A stretch of DNA of 64,000 bases from Granulicoccus phenolivorans DSM 17626 = NBRC 107789 = JCM 15570. Lineage in GTDB: Bacteria; Actinomycetota; Actinomycetes; Propionibacteriales; Propionibacteriaceae. How positions within the stretch are numbered: the first letter of the stretch is position 1; each line of letters begins with the position of its first letter. Shown in pieces: positions 37,187-44,949 of the stretch. The notes under the pieces are model-generated. The model was given only the letters and a program-made list of their open reading frames with translations. It was not told the DNA's origin and did not search any database. Location: the NCBI RefSeq assembly GCF_000423085.1, contig NZ_AUHH01000009.1:1-64000 (forward strand), in the 5' to 3' direction. The position numbers and the translations under genes are program-made.

Positions 37187-39109
37187 TCAGGCCCGCAGAC
37201 CGGCCAGAAAGCCCTCGTGGATCGCATCGGCGGCACTGCCCAGATCCCGGCAATCGCCGATCACCTCGACCTTGCTGCGGTCCTCCAGCGATTCGGGAAG
37301 GACCCGGTCCGGGACGATTCCGAACGCCAGGACGACCGAGTCGCAGGCCAACTGCTCGCTCCCGGCCGCGGACCGAATCGTCACCGCATCCGGCCCGATC
37401 GAACAGACCTGGGCGCCGGTACGCACCTCGACACCCGCCTCGGCCAGCCGGCTCAACAACGCGTTCCGGTTGATCTCCAGCAGCCCCCGCGCCAGCCGGT
37501 CCCCGGCCTCCACAATGGTCACCTGCTTACCGGCCGTCGCCATCTCCAGCGCCGCATCACAGCCGGACCACCCACCGCCGCAGACCACCACCCGCTCGGC
37601 CACCGCAGCCCCGGCATGGAAGTCGAGCACCTCGACCACATTCGGCCCGTCGATCCCGGGAATGTTCGGCCACACCGGGAGCGAGCCGATCGCCACGATC
37701 ACCCGGTCGGCCTCGGCCAACTCCGGGGAGTCCTCGGTGATCTCGTGGGACAGGTGAATGCTGACACCGAGGAAGGCGAGTTGATTGGTCCACCAATCCA
37801 CCATCCGATGCAACTGCTGTTTGAACGCCACCCCGTCGGAGGCGACCTCCAGCAGGCCGCCGATCGCGCCGGTCCGCTCGTACAGGTCGACCCGATGACC
37901 GCGCCAGGCGGCCACCCGGGCCGCCTCCAGCCCGGCCGGTCCGGCCCCGACCACCACCACATGCTGCGGCCGGTCGGTCGGGACGACCCGACGATCGGGG
38001 TAGCCCACCTGCGGGTTGACCGCGCACTTGATCGGGTCCAGGGCCAGCGCATTCCCGACACACATCTCGTTGCACCGGATGCAGGGCCGAATCAGATGGG
38101 CATTGTCCTCGGCGACATGCCGGGGCAGCTCGGGGTCGGCGATCAGCGGGCGGGCCAGGCCGATGAAGTCACAGCGGCGCTCGCGCAGCAGCTGGTCGCC
38201 CACTTCCACGGTGAGGTTCCCGGTCGCCGCGAGCGGAATGCTGAGCGAGTCGCGCACCACATCGATGTCGGTCAGGAACGGGGCATCCTCCAGGTAGTAC
38301 GGCGGGAACATGTACTCCGGGCGCTCCAGGGTGCCGCCGTCGATGATCAGGACGTCGATCCCGGCCCCCTGCAGCGCCTGGGCGATGTCGATGAACTCCT
38401 GCGTGGTCCGGTCCTGCTCGATGAAATGCCGCGCGGTCAGTCGGAAACTGATCGGGAAGTCCGCCCCCGCCCCGCGCCGGATCGCCGCGACGATCTCCCG
38501 GGCGAACCGCATCCGGTTGTCGAAGCTCCCGCCCCAGGCGTCGGTGCGCCGGTTCCACACCGGGGTGAGGAACTGGTCGATCAGATTGCCCTGGTTGCCG
38601 TGCACGTCGATGGCGTCGAACCCGGCCTCGCGTACGCGCAGGGCCGCCGGCTCGAACCCGGCGATCAGGGCCTCGATCTGATCGGGGTCGAGCTCGCGGC
38701 AGAGCTCGTCGGGCCGGCGCAGCATCGGGGTGGCCGAGGCGGACCAGGCCGGCCCGCCGTCCGGGGCTCCCCGGCCGAGCCGACCGGTGCCCGCCGACAG
38801 CTGGATCGCCGCGCGTGCCCCGCCGGTGTGGATCGCGTCGGCGGTCTCCTTGAGCTGGCTCACCTGCTCCGCGCCCAGGGCGCTGTCGAAGTCGGTGGTC
38901 AGCGCCGCATCGGCGAAGGAGACGTCCAGATCAGCGGTGGTGGCGACCGCTTCGGTGATGATCAGCCCGATGCCACCACGGGCCCTCTCGGCAAAGAAGG
39001 CACGATTGGCCGCCGCGTCATAACGCGTGGTGATCGAGGCCATGAACATCCGGTTGGCGACCGGCAGCGGCCCCCACTGTCCCGGTTCCAGCAGACAATC
39101 CAAGGTCAT
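37187..39109 (-). CDS. Old-Yellow-Enzyme-family Fe-S flavoprotein (FadH/2,4-dienoyl-CoA reductase-like)
   Basis: A 640-residue NADH:flavin oxidoreductase. Residues about 1-325 are an FMN-binding TIM barrel (ANRMFMASITTRY, VHGNQGNLIDQFLTP, GLARPLIADPEL). CIRCNEMC (about 340) plus a fourth Cys 12 residues on supply a [4Fe-4S] cluster. From about 385 a Rossmann domain VVVVGAGPAGLEAARVAAWRG binds FAD, and a second GCDAALEMA region binds NAD(P). It reduces enone-type C=C bonds; the substrate could be a dienoyl-CoA or a xenobiotic. ATG with GAGGAACGA. It diverges from the flavodoxin-like gene. Confidence 0.9.
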   Translation of the reverse strand: MTLDCLLEPGQWGPLPVANRMFMASITTRYDAAANRAFFAERARGGIGLIITEAVATTADLDVSFADAALTTDFDSALGAEQVSQLKETADAIHTGGARAAIQLSAGTGRLGRGAPDGGPAWSASATPMLRRPDELCRELDPDQIEALIAGFEPAALRVREAGFDAIDVHGNQGNLIDQFLTPVWNRRTDAWGGSFDNRMRFAREIVAAIRRGAGADFPISFRLTARHFIEQDRTTQEFIDIAQALQGAGIDVLIIDGGTLERPEYMFPPYYLEDAPFLTDIDVVRDSLSIPLAATGNLTVEVGDQLLRERRCDFIGLARPLIADPELPRHVAEDNAHLIRPCIRCNEMCVGNALALDPIKCAVNPQVGYPDRRVVPTDRPQHVVVVGAGPAGLEAARVAAWRGHRVDLYERTGAIGGLLEVASDGVAFKQQLHRMVDWWTNQLAFLGVSIHLSHEITEDSPELAEADRVIVAIGSLPVWPNIPGIDGPNVVEVLDFHAGAAVAERVVVCGGGWSGCDAALEMATAGKQVTIVEAGDRLARGLLEINRNALLSRLAEAGVEVRTGAQVCSIGPDAVTIRSAAGSEQLACDSVVLAFGIVPDRVLPESLEDRSKVEVIGDCRDLGSAADAIHEGFLAGLRA

Positions 39110-39119
39110 CTTCGTTCCT

Positions 39120-39137
39120 CACTCTGCTTGGTGAGTG
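39120..39137. promoter_or_regulatory. Inverted repeat near the OYE start
   Basis: CACTC-TGCTTGGT-GAGTG lies 10-28 bp before the ATG of the OYE-like gene in the divergent region with the flavodoxin-like gene. Short arms; it resembles a TetR-type operator only in layout. Confidence 0.3.
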
Positions 39138-39248
39138 TAGCGAGCGGGTTGTTTCGGTGGCGTAACCATGACCGGCAGGTGGGCAAAAGGTGTCCGGATC
39201 GGGCCGCGTACGCTCAACAGAACGCACTTTCGGCCGCAAGGGGCACTC

Positions 39249-39761
39249 ATGGGAACACTGTTGGTGATCCACCACTCGCCGACCCGCTCGATGCAGGAGC
39301 TCACCCGGGCGGCCCTGGCCGGGACGCGCGATCCCGAGCTCACCGAACTGGGCCGGGTGGACGTACGCGACCTCCCCGCCCTGGCCTTCGCCCGCGGCGA
39401 GGCCGATCATCGCGATCTGCTGGCCGCCGATGCCTATCTGCTGCTGACGCCGGCCAACTTCGGCTACATGTCCGGGGCCCTCAAGCACGTGTTCGACTCC
39501 ACCTTTCTGCAGATCGGCGGAGCGCTGGCCCCGGACGGTTCGGCCGCCGACGGGGCGGCCGGGACGGCCGGGCGGGCGTACGGGCTGCTGGTGCACGGAC
39601 GCTACGACCCGGAGGGGGCAGTGCGCTCGGTGGAGTCGATCGTCGGGGCCCTGCGCTGGAAGGCGGTCTCCCCGGCGGTTCGGGTGATGGGTGATATCGA
39701 CGGGGCCGCGCGGGCGGCGGCGTACGAATTGGGCGGGACGCTGGCCGCGCTGCTGCTGTGA
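39249..39761 (+). CDS. Flavodoxin/NAD(P)H-dependent FMN reductase-like protein
   Basis: A 170-residue protein with a flavodoxin-like fold. It has LLVIHHSPTRSMQELTRAAL (phosphate-binding-loop position), then YLLLTPANFGYMSGALKHVFDSTF, matching the T-P-x-x-x-x-x-x-x-x-K-x-x-x-D FMN-site motif of NAD(P)H-dependent reductases. ATG with AAGGGG eight bases upstream. It is divergent from the OYE-family gene, so both may belong to one redox response, which is inference only. Confidence 0.82.
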   Translation: MGTLLVIHHSPTRSMQELTRAALAGTRDPELTELGRVDVRDLPALAFARGEADHRDLLAADAYLLLTPANFGYMSGALKHVFDSTFLQIGGALAPDGSAADGAAGTAGRAYGLLVHGRYDPEGAVRSVESIVGALRWKAVSPAVRVMGDIDGAARAAAYELGGTLAALLL

Positions 39762-39848
39762 AATCCCAGCAAACGTGAAGGGTAAAGTTCCCGGTCGGAA
39801 TTGCGGTTCCGACGAAACGGAAACTTCCGGAATGCGGCAATCACCCCG

Positions 39849-39894
39849 GAAAAATGCCGCAGGGGCCCGCGATGAACATCGCGAGCCCCTGCGG
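39849..39894 (-). terminator. Rho-independent terminator of the LAKTG protein gene
   Basis: Minus-strand CCGCAGGGGCTCGCGATG/CATCGCGGGCCCCTGCGG stem (39857-39894) followed by CATTTTT. It sits 23 bp after the stop of the gene at 39917. Confidence 0.9.
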
Positions 39895-39916
39895 GGCGGA
39901 TCGAAAATCCGAGGAA

Positions 39917-40642
39917 TCAGGCGCCGGTCTTGGCGAGCTTGCCGCCGGAGGTGGCCTTCTTGTCGGCACCCTTCTGGTCGGTCGCCTTGCTGGTCGACTT
40001 GGTCGCGGTCGGCTTGCTGCTCGACTTGGTCGCGGTCGGCTTGGTGGTGGCCGACTTGGTCGCGGTCGGCGAGGTGGTCGGGTCGATACCGATGGTGTAG
40101 CCACCCTGCTCGCCCACGAAAGCGAAGCCGGCGCTGTCGGCGGACAGCTTCACGTCCGACTTGAAGCGGCCCTGCTTGTTGTAGGTGCAGTTGATGGTGA
40201 AGGAGCCGGTCTCCTTGTCGGAGAAGGTGATCTTGCCACCGTTCACGGTGCCGTTGGTCGAGGTGGCCGAGCAGGTGGCGGTGCCGCCGGCCGGGCTGGT
40301 CTCGAAGGTGACGCTGAAGTTGGAGGCCTTGGCCTTGAGGATGCCCTCCTTGCCGTCCAAGGTGGCAAGGGTGACGCTCTTGGCCTCGCCCTGGATCGTG
40401 TACTTGTCACCCGGGCGGACCGAGGACGGGGTGATGTCGAACTTGGTCCACACCACGGCGTCGCGCTGGGCCGACGGGGCGGCGGCGCCGGGGGTGGTGG
40501 CGTGCGGGGTGACCGTCTTGGTGCTGGCCTTCGAGTCCGCGGCAGGGGTCGGGGTCGGGGTGGCGGCCAGGGCGGTACCGGCACCGGCGGCGGTGAGGGC
40601 AACGCCCAAAGCCGCGGTGATGGCCAGGCGAGAAGCTCGCAT
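39917..40642 (-). CDS. Secreted protein with C-terminal LAKTG motif (paralogue 1)
   Basis: A 241-residue protein with a signal peptide (ITAALGVALTAAGAGTALA, cleavage after ALA-A). A Ser/Thr/Pro linker precedes an Ig-like or beta-sandwich domain (about 60-185) with a likely disulfide between TATCSAT and TINCTY. A Lys/Ser/Thr-rich repetitive stretch (TKPTATKSSSKPTATKS) follows, and the protein ends GGKLAKTGA. LAxTG is a class E sortase signal, but here the protein stops one residue later with no hydrophobic anchor. I chose ATG 40642, seven bases after AAGGA, matching the MR starts of its paralogues. It has its own promoter at 40732-40760. Confidence 0.85.
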   Translation of the reverse strand: MRASRLAITAALGVALTAAGAGTALAATPTPTPAADSKASTKTVTPHATTPGAAAPSAQRDAVVWTKFDITPSSVRPGDKYTIQGEAKSVTLATLDGKEGILKAKASNFSVTFETSPAGGTATCSATSTNGTVNGGKITFSDKETGSFTINCTYNKQGRFKSDVKLSADSAGFAFVGEQGGYTIGIDPTTSPTATKSATTKPTATKSSSKPTATKSTSKATDQKGADKKATSGGKLAKTGA

Positions 40643-40731
40643 TGTCATTCCTTCTTTCGTCTTCGGGGGTGGCCCTGGCTGGGGTACCGATGGCTACCGG
40701 CTGCCGTCAGGTCAAGGTCCAACTGCGCCGG

Positions 40732-40760
40732 ACTCTATTTTGATCTGCGAAGCAGCGCAA
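40732..40760 (-). promoter_or_regulatory. Promoter of LAKTG paralogue 1
   Basis: On the minus strand: TTGCGC (40755-40760), 17 bp, TAGAGT (40732-40737), giving a leader of about 85 nt. The spacer and flanks align with the promoter of paralogue 3 at 42109-42137 (CTATTT, GCGAAGCAGCGCAAAC against GCAAAGAAGTGCAAAC on the plus strand). Confidence 0.75.
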
Positions 40761-40850
40761 ACCTGAAACGGGGATTACGCAACTGAGGATTTGCTCATTC
40801 AATCTCAGGGGATTCTGACCCCAAAGTCCGGTTCGGCACCCCCATGCGCC

Positions 40851-41441
40851 TCAACTGCCGGTCTTGGCGAGCTTGCCGCCGGGGATGGAGCGCTTGCCCA
40901 GGAAGGTCAGCACCGCGTCGTTCGTCGTCGCGGTACGCAACGACCAGCCGGTCGATTCGCCGACGGTCGAGTGCTCGCTGTGGGCAGCCAACGTCAGATA
41001 GTGGACGGCTTGCACGCGCTCGGTGTTCATCCGGCAGGTGACGGTGAAGTCGGCGGATTCCTTCTGGATGAACCTGATGTGGGCCCCGGTCACCTCGCCG
41101 TCGGGCGACTGTGCGGTGCAGGTGACGTCACGCTGCTCGGCGGAGCGGAACCAGATCCTGAACTCCGACGCCTTGGGGGTGGCCTGGACGACCTGGCGGT
41201 TGCGTACGACTGCGGACGCGCTCTTCGCGGTGCCGGTGATCGTGAAGGTGTCGCCCTTGCCAAGGAGCGTGCCAGGCCCCTTGTCCGGCACGATGTCGAG
41301 GTTGTCCCAGTAGATGACATTCCTGGGCCGGTCCGCGGAGGCGCTGCCGGTCTCCGGGGTGACGGCCAGGGCTGTGCCGAGGCCGGTGGCAGTGAGGGTG
41401 AGGCCGAGCGCGGCGATCAGGGCGGGGCGGGCGATGCGCAT
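40851..41441 (-). CDS. Secreted protein with C-terminal LAKTG motif (paralogue 2)
   Basis: A 196-residue protein: signal peptide ALIAALGLTLTATGLGTALA, a beta-rich domain with VIYWDNLDIVPDKGPGT, TITGTAKSAS, and a Cys pair in DVTCTAQSPDGE and FTVTCRM. The tail is GGKLAKTGS and then stop. It lacks the Lys/Thr repeat linker of paralogue 1. ATG with GAGAGGAATCCACCC upstream. It follows paralogue 3 by 28 bp and is presumably co-transcribed. Function unknown; exported. Confidence 0.85.
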   Translation of the reverse strand: MRIARPALIAALGLTLTATGLGTALAVTPETGSASADRPRNVIYWDNLDIVPDKGPGTLLGKGDTFTITGTAKSASAVVRNRQVVQATPKASEFRIWFRSAEQRDVTCTAQSPDGEVTGAHIRFIQKESADFTVTCRMNTERVQAVHYLTLAAHSEHSTVGESTGWSLRTATTNDAVLTFLGKRSIPGGKLAKTGS

Positions 41442-41469
41442 GGGTGGATTCCTCTCCGGGTTCGGTGGG

Positions 41470-42051
41470 TCACAGGCCGGTCTTGGCGAGCTTGCCGCCG
41501 GAGCCGGCGCGCCGACCTTCGACGATCAGGGTGGTCCGGTCCTTCCCCACCGTGATGATCCGGTAGCCCGCGTCCTGGCCGATGAACGTGTGACTGCTGT
41601 GGCTGCTCAGGCTCAGTCCCTGGACGATCCGGGGCGCCCGGGTGAGGGTGCAGTGCACCGTGAAGCTGCCCGACTCCTTGCCGGTGAACGTGATCGTGCC
41701 CCCCTTCGCCTCGCCGTCGGGGGACTGGGCGGTGCAGTCCATCTCCGGGTTCGAGCTGCTGTGGAAGGAGAGGGTGAAGTTGGACGCCTTCGGGGTCGGG
41801 TCCACCGGCCGGCGGTCCTTGACCTTGGCGGTGGCACTCTTCGCCGTTCCGGTGACAGTGAAGGAGTCGCCCACCCAGAGTTGCGTACCGGGGCCCTTGT
41901 CGGGCTTGACGTCGAACTCCTCCCAGTAGAGGACGTCGATCGGCTCGGCACTGTTCGCGAGGACCGGGGTGACGGCCAGGGCGGTGCCGGTACCGGCAGC
42001 AGCGAAGGCGAGGCTTGCGATTGCAATCATGGCGGGTCGGATGGGGCGCAT
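41470..42051 (-). CDS. Secreted protein with C-terminal LAKTG motif (paralogue 3)
   Basis: A 193-residue protein closely related to paralogue 2 (VLYWEEFDVKPDKGPGT, TVTGTAKSATAKVKDR, CTAQSPDGEAKGGTITF, FTVHCTL). It has signal peptide IAIASLAFAAAGTGTALA and ends GGKLAKTGL. The DNA for the tail (CCGGTCTTGGCGAGCTTGCC on the plus strand) is identical in all three genes. ATG 42051 with GAGAGGAA six bases upstream is preferred over 42099. First gene of a two-gene operon with paralogue 2. Confidence 0.85.
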   Translation of the reverse strand: MRPIRPAMIAIASLAFAAAGTGTALAVTPVLANSAEPIDVLYWEEFDVKPDKGPGTQLWVGDSFTVTGTAKSATAKVKDRRPVDPTPKASNFTLSFHSSSNPEMDCTAQSPDGEAKGGTITFTGKESGSFTVHCTLTRAPRIVQGLSLSSHSSHTFIGQDAGYRIITVGKDRTTLIVEGRRAGSGGKLAKTGL

Positions 42052-42108
42052 GGTGGATTCCTCTCGTACGGGCCGGGGGCGGTGGTGCCCGCCGGGCAAC
42101 TGACACAG

Positions 42109-42137
42109 ACACTATTTCAAACTGCAAAGAAGTGCAA
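42109..42137 (-). promoter_or_regulatory. Promoter of LAKTG paralogues 3 and 2
   Basis: On the minus strand: TTGCAC (42132-42137), 17 bp, TAGTGT (42109-42114), about 50 nt before the ATG. The sequence TTTGCACTTCTTTGCAG contains a repeated TTTGCA that could also bind a regulator. Confidence 0.75.
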
Positions 42138-42215
42138 ACACTTCGAAAGGCTTGATCGCTGAGAATCTCCTCACCCTCCCGGCGGGCGCCGGCCGGGCGC
42201 GTGGGACGAGCGCGA

Positions 42216-43082
42216 TCACTCGGCGCTGCTCGGGGCCGGCCACTGGGTGCCGATCACCCGAAGCAGTTCCAGCGCCTCGGCCTCGCGGGTGCCGGGGGCT
42301 GCGGAGTAGACAATCAGCTGCTGGTCGTCGTCAGGGATCTCCAGGGTGTCGCATTCGAGCCGCAGCGGACCGAGCTCGGGATGGATGACCGTCTTGGCGT
42401 GACTGCGCATGAAGCCGGCGAACGTCGATTCCCACAGGCCAGCGAACCGCACCGACCCGGCCAGCAGCTCGGCGATCAGGGACCTGAGGGCGGGATCGTC
42501 GGGGTATCGGGCGGCCGCCGCCCGCAGGCTGGCTACGACCAGGGCGTCGGCGTCGGCTGCCTCCGCGGGGCTCGCGCCGACGCTGCTGCGCGCTTCGGGC
42601 GTCGGCTCGGGCAGGAAGCGCAACCGTAGCAGGTTCCGTCGCGCCGGCGCCAGCGCGGCCCAATCGCCGTGCAGCGCGGACGACATCGCGTTCCAGGCGA
42701 GCACGTCGCCTTTGGCGCTCAGCACGATCACCGGCAGATCGTGGAAGCGATCGAGCAGGCGCAACACACTGGGCCGCACCTGCATCCGGATCGAGCCGGG
42801 TCCCGGGGGTGACATGCCGGCCAGATAGAACAGGGCATCGTGCTCGGCGGGCTCCAGGCGCAGCGCGCGAGCGAGCGCGCCGATCACCGAGGCGGACGGG
42901 GCCGGGCCGCGTCCCTGCTCGAGCCGCACGACATAGTCGACGCTGATGCCCGCCAGCAGGGCGACCTCTTCGCGTCGCAGACCCGGCGTACGCCGCCGCG
43001 AACCTGCCGTCAGCCCGACCTGCTCCGGGCGTACTCGTTCGCGGCTGCGCCGCAGGAAGGCCGCCAGCTCCCCGCGATTCAT
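42216..43082 (-). CDS. XRE-family regulator with MmyB-like sensor domain
   Basis: A 288-residue transcription factor. The N-terminal helix-turn-helix has LAAFLRRSRERVRPEQVG, RTPGLRREEVALLAGISVDYVVRLEQGR and SVIGALARALRL (about 5-75). The C-terminal MmyB-like ligand-binding domain has PVIVLSAKGDVLAWNAMSSAL. ATG 43082 has GGAGGGG eight bases upstream. It is divergent from a short-chain dehydrogenase gene, the usual arrangement for this regulator type, which normally controls the neighbour and itself. A short inverted repeat lies between them at 43125-43137. Confidence 0.9.
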   Translation of the reverse strand: MNRGELAAFLRRSRERVRPEQVGLTAGSRRRTPGLRREEVALLAGISVDYVVRLEQGRGPAPSASVIGALARALRLEPAEHDALFYLAGMSPPGPGSIRMQVRPSVLRLLDRFHDLPVIVLSAKGDVLAWNAMSSALHGDWAALAPARRNLLRLRFLPEPTPEARSSVGASPAEAADADALVVASLRAAAARYPDDPALRSLIAELLAGSVRFAGLWESTFAGFMRSHAKTVIHPELGPLRLECDTLEIPDDDQQLIVYSAAPGTREAEALELLRVIGTQWPAPSSAE

Positions 43083-43124
43083 GCTCACCCCTCCAGCATG
43101 CATCCGGTGGCCGGCATTCGGGGA

Positions 43125-43137
43125 GGACTGCGAGTCC
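43125..43137. promoter_or_regulatory. Inverted repeat between regulator and dehydrogenase
   Basis: GGACT-GCG-AGTCC in the 107-bp divergent region. A candidate operator for the XRE regulator, based only on symmetry and place. Confidence 0.35.
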
Positions 43138-43189
43138 CACGATCAGCCGGTCCTGTTGCCGGTCGGGAAGCGGCGGCAGTGTGGTTGCC

Positions 43190-43900
43190 ATGACTACTGC
43201 ACTCATCACCGGCGCAACCCGTGGCCTCGGCCGCGAGACCGCCCGCCGGTTGGCCGCGCTCGGCTGGACCGTGTGGCTCGGCGCCCGCGACCCCGAGGCC
43301 GGCGACACCGTCGCCATCGAACTGACCCACGCGTACCCGGCCGCCGACCTGCGCGTGGTCCCCCTCGACGTCACCGACGACACCTCCGTCACCGCAGCGG
43401 TGCGTACGGTGGCCGAGGCCGACACCGGGCTGGACGCCCTGATCAACAACGCCGGGATTGGTGGCCGGCCGGTCCCGCCACGCGAATGCACCCCGGCCGA
43501 TTTCATCGCGGTGTACGGGGTCAATGTGCTCGGCCCGGTCCGGGTGACCTCGGCGTTCCTGCCCCTGCTCGACCGGTCCGCGGCTCCGCGCCTGGTCATG
43601 GTCTCCAGCGGTGTCGGGTCGCTGACCCACGCCAATGACGCGGCCCACGTGTATTACGCGCTGGACGGGCTGGCGTACCCCTCGTCGAAGACCGCGCTCA
43701 ACATGATCACCACGCAGTATGCCAAGGCGCTGCCCCATATCCGCGTCTGTGCGGTCGATCCCGGCTGGACCGCGACCGACTTCACCGATCACCGCGGTAC
43801 GCAGACGGTCCAGCAGGGCACCGACGCGATCGTGCAGGCGGTCACCGCCGACAGCATCCCGGGCATGTTCTTCGGCCGGGACGGGAACGTGCCCTGGTGA
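43190..43900 (+). CDS. Short-chain dehydrogenase/reductase
   Basis: A 236-residue classical SDR. It has the NAD(P) motif TGATRGLGRETARRL at the N-terminus, NNAGIGG (about 85-91), a Ser in VMVSSGVGS, and YPSSKTALN (Y-x-x-x-K, about 162-166). Arg after the first glycine motif suggests NADP. ATG 43190 is preferred to 43181. The substrate is not predictable; regulation by the divergent XRE protein is likely. Confidence 0.9.
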   Translation: MTTALITGATRGLGRETARRLAALGWTVWLGARDPEAGDTVAIELTHAYPAADLRVVPLDVTDDTSVTAAVRTVAEADTGLDALINNAGIGGRPVPPRECTPADFIAVYGVNVLGPVRVTSAFLPLLDRSAAPRLVMVSSGVGSLTHANDAAHVYYALDGLAYPSSKTALNMITTQYAKALPHIRVCAVDPGWTATDFTDHRGTQTVQQGTDAIVQAVTADSIPGMFFGRDGNVPW

Positions 43901-43953
43901 GGACAAACTAGGCTGGCCGCAATTGCCCACCCACCTCAGGACCGGAGAGCCGC

Positions 43954-44943
43954 GTGACCACACCCACCGTCAGCATCGTGATGACCGCGTACAACGCGGA
44001 GGACACCATCGAACGGGCGGTACGCAGCGTGTTTGCCCAGGACCGGGCCGACTGGGAGTTGATCGTGGTCGATGACGGCTCGACCGATGAGACGCTGCAG
44101 ATCCTGCAGGACCTGGAATCCGAACTGGCTGATCCGCGGCTGCGGATCCTGACCGGCGCGAACGTCGGCCTGCCCCGGGCCCGCAACAAGGGGATGGACG
44201 TGGCGACGGGGGAGTGGTTCTCCTTCCTGGATTCCGATGACGAGTACACCCCCGACCGGCTCTCCAAGATGCTTGCGGCGGTGACCGACGACGAGATCGA
44301 CCTGGTGGTCTGTCGCCACACGATGATCGCCTCCGACGGCACGACCCGGGTCCGGGGCGCCGACGGCACGGATCCGATCGGCGGCTGGGATGCCGCGGTC
44401 TTCGCGCTGGAGGACCGGATCCCGCCGTACGCCTGGGACAAACTGTTCCGGGCGAGCACGGTCGGCGACCTGCGCTACCAGCCGGTGCACCGCGCCGAGG
44501 ACAAGGTCTTCGTGCTCGCCCACCTGATCAAATCGCGGGTCGTGGTCTGCATTCCGGATTCGCTGGTGCGCTACTACATCACCGGCACCTCGCTGACCTG
44601 GGGCCGGGTGGCGACGGTGGCCGAGACCGAGGAACTGCTGGCTGCCCTGACCGAGGCCGCCGGACTGCTCGGTGATTCCGCCCGGGGCCGCGACGCGCTG
44701 GCGGTGGCGTCCACCTCGGCGTACCTGTCGGCGGCCCATCAGGGGATCGCGAAGCTGCCCGAGGCTGAGGTGGTGCCGTTCGCGAAGGCCTGCGCGAAAC
44801 GGATCTCCGCGGCCGACCTGCGCGCCACCACGAAGGCGCGGCCGACCTTCGGGGCGGCGGCGTCGCTGCTGAAGGCGGCCCCGGCGGCGTACGCCCGCCT
44901 CTACCGGGCGTACGTGAACAAGAGGTACGCCATCACCGCGTGA
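43954..44943 (+). CDS. GT2 family glycosyltransferase
   Basis: A 329-residue GT-A enzyme: VSIVMTAYNAEDTIERAVRSVFAQ, LIVVDDGSTDETLQIL, GLPRARNKGMD and the metal motif FLDSDDEYTPD (about 92-102). The C-terminal 120 residues are helical and basic at the end. GTG with GGAGAG upstream. It opens the second polysaccharide block and converges with the flippase gene at 44950. Donor and acceptor unknown. Confidence 0.9.
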   Translation: MTTPTVSIVMTAYNAEDTIERAVRSVFAQDRADWELIVVDDGSTDETLQILQDLESELADPRLRILTGANVGLPRARNKGMDVATGEWFSFLDSDDEYTPDRLSKMLAAVTDDEIDLVVCRHTMIASDGTTRVRGADGTDPIGGWDAAVFALEDRIPPYAWDKLFRASTVGDLRYQPVHRAEDKVFVLAHLIKSRVVVCIPDSLVRYYITGTSLTWGRVATVAETEELLAALTEAAGLLGDSARGRDALAVASTSAYLSAAHQGIAKLPEAEVVPFAKACAKRISAADLRATTKARPTFGAAASLLKAAPAAYARLYRAYVNKRYAITA

Positions 44944-44949
44944 CCGGCC

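Noticed and set aside
34637-39694. A very long plus-strand open frame (1,685 codons)
   Set aside because: It runs antisense to pckG and the OYE-family gene, both with clear motifs. High GC and the absence of stops in the repeat region explain it.
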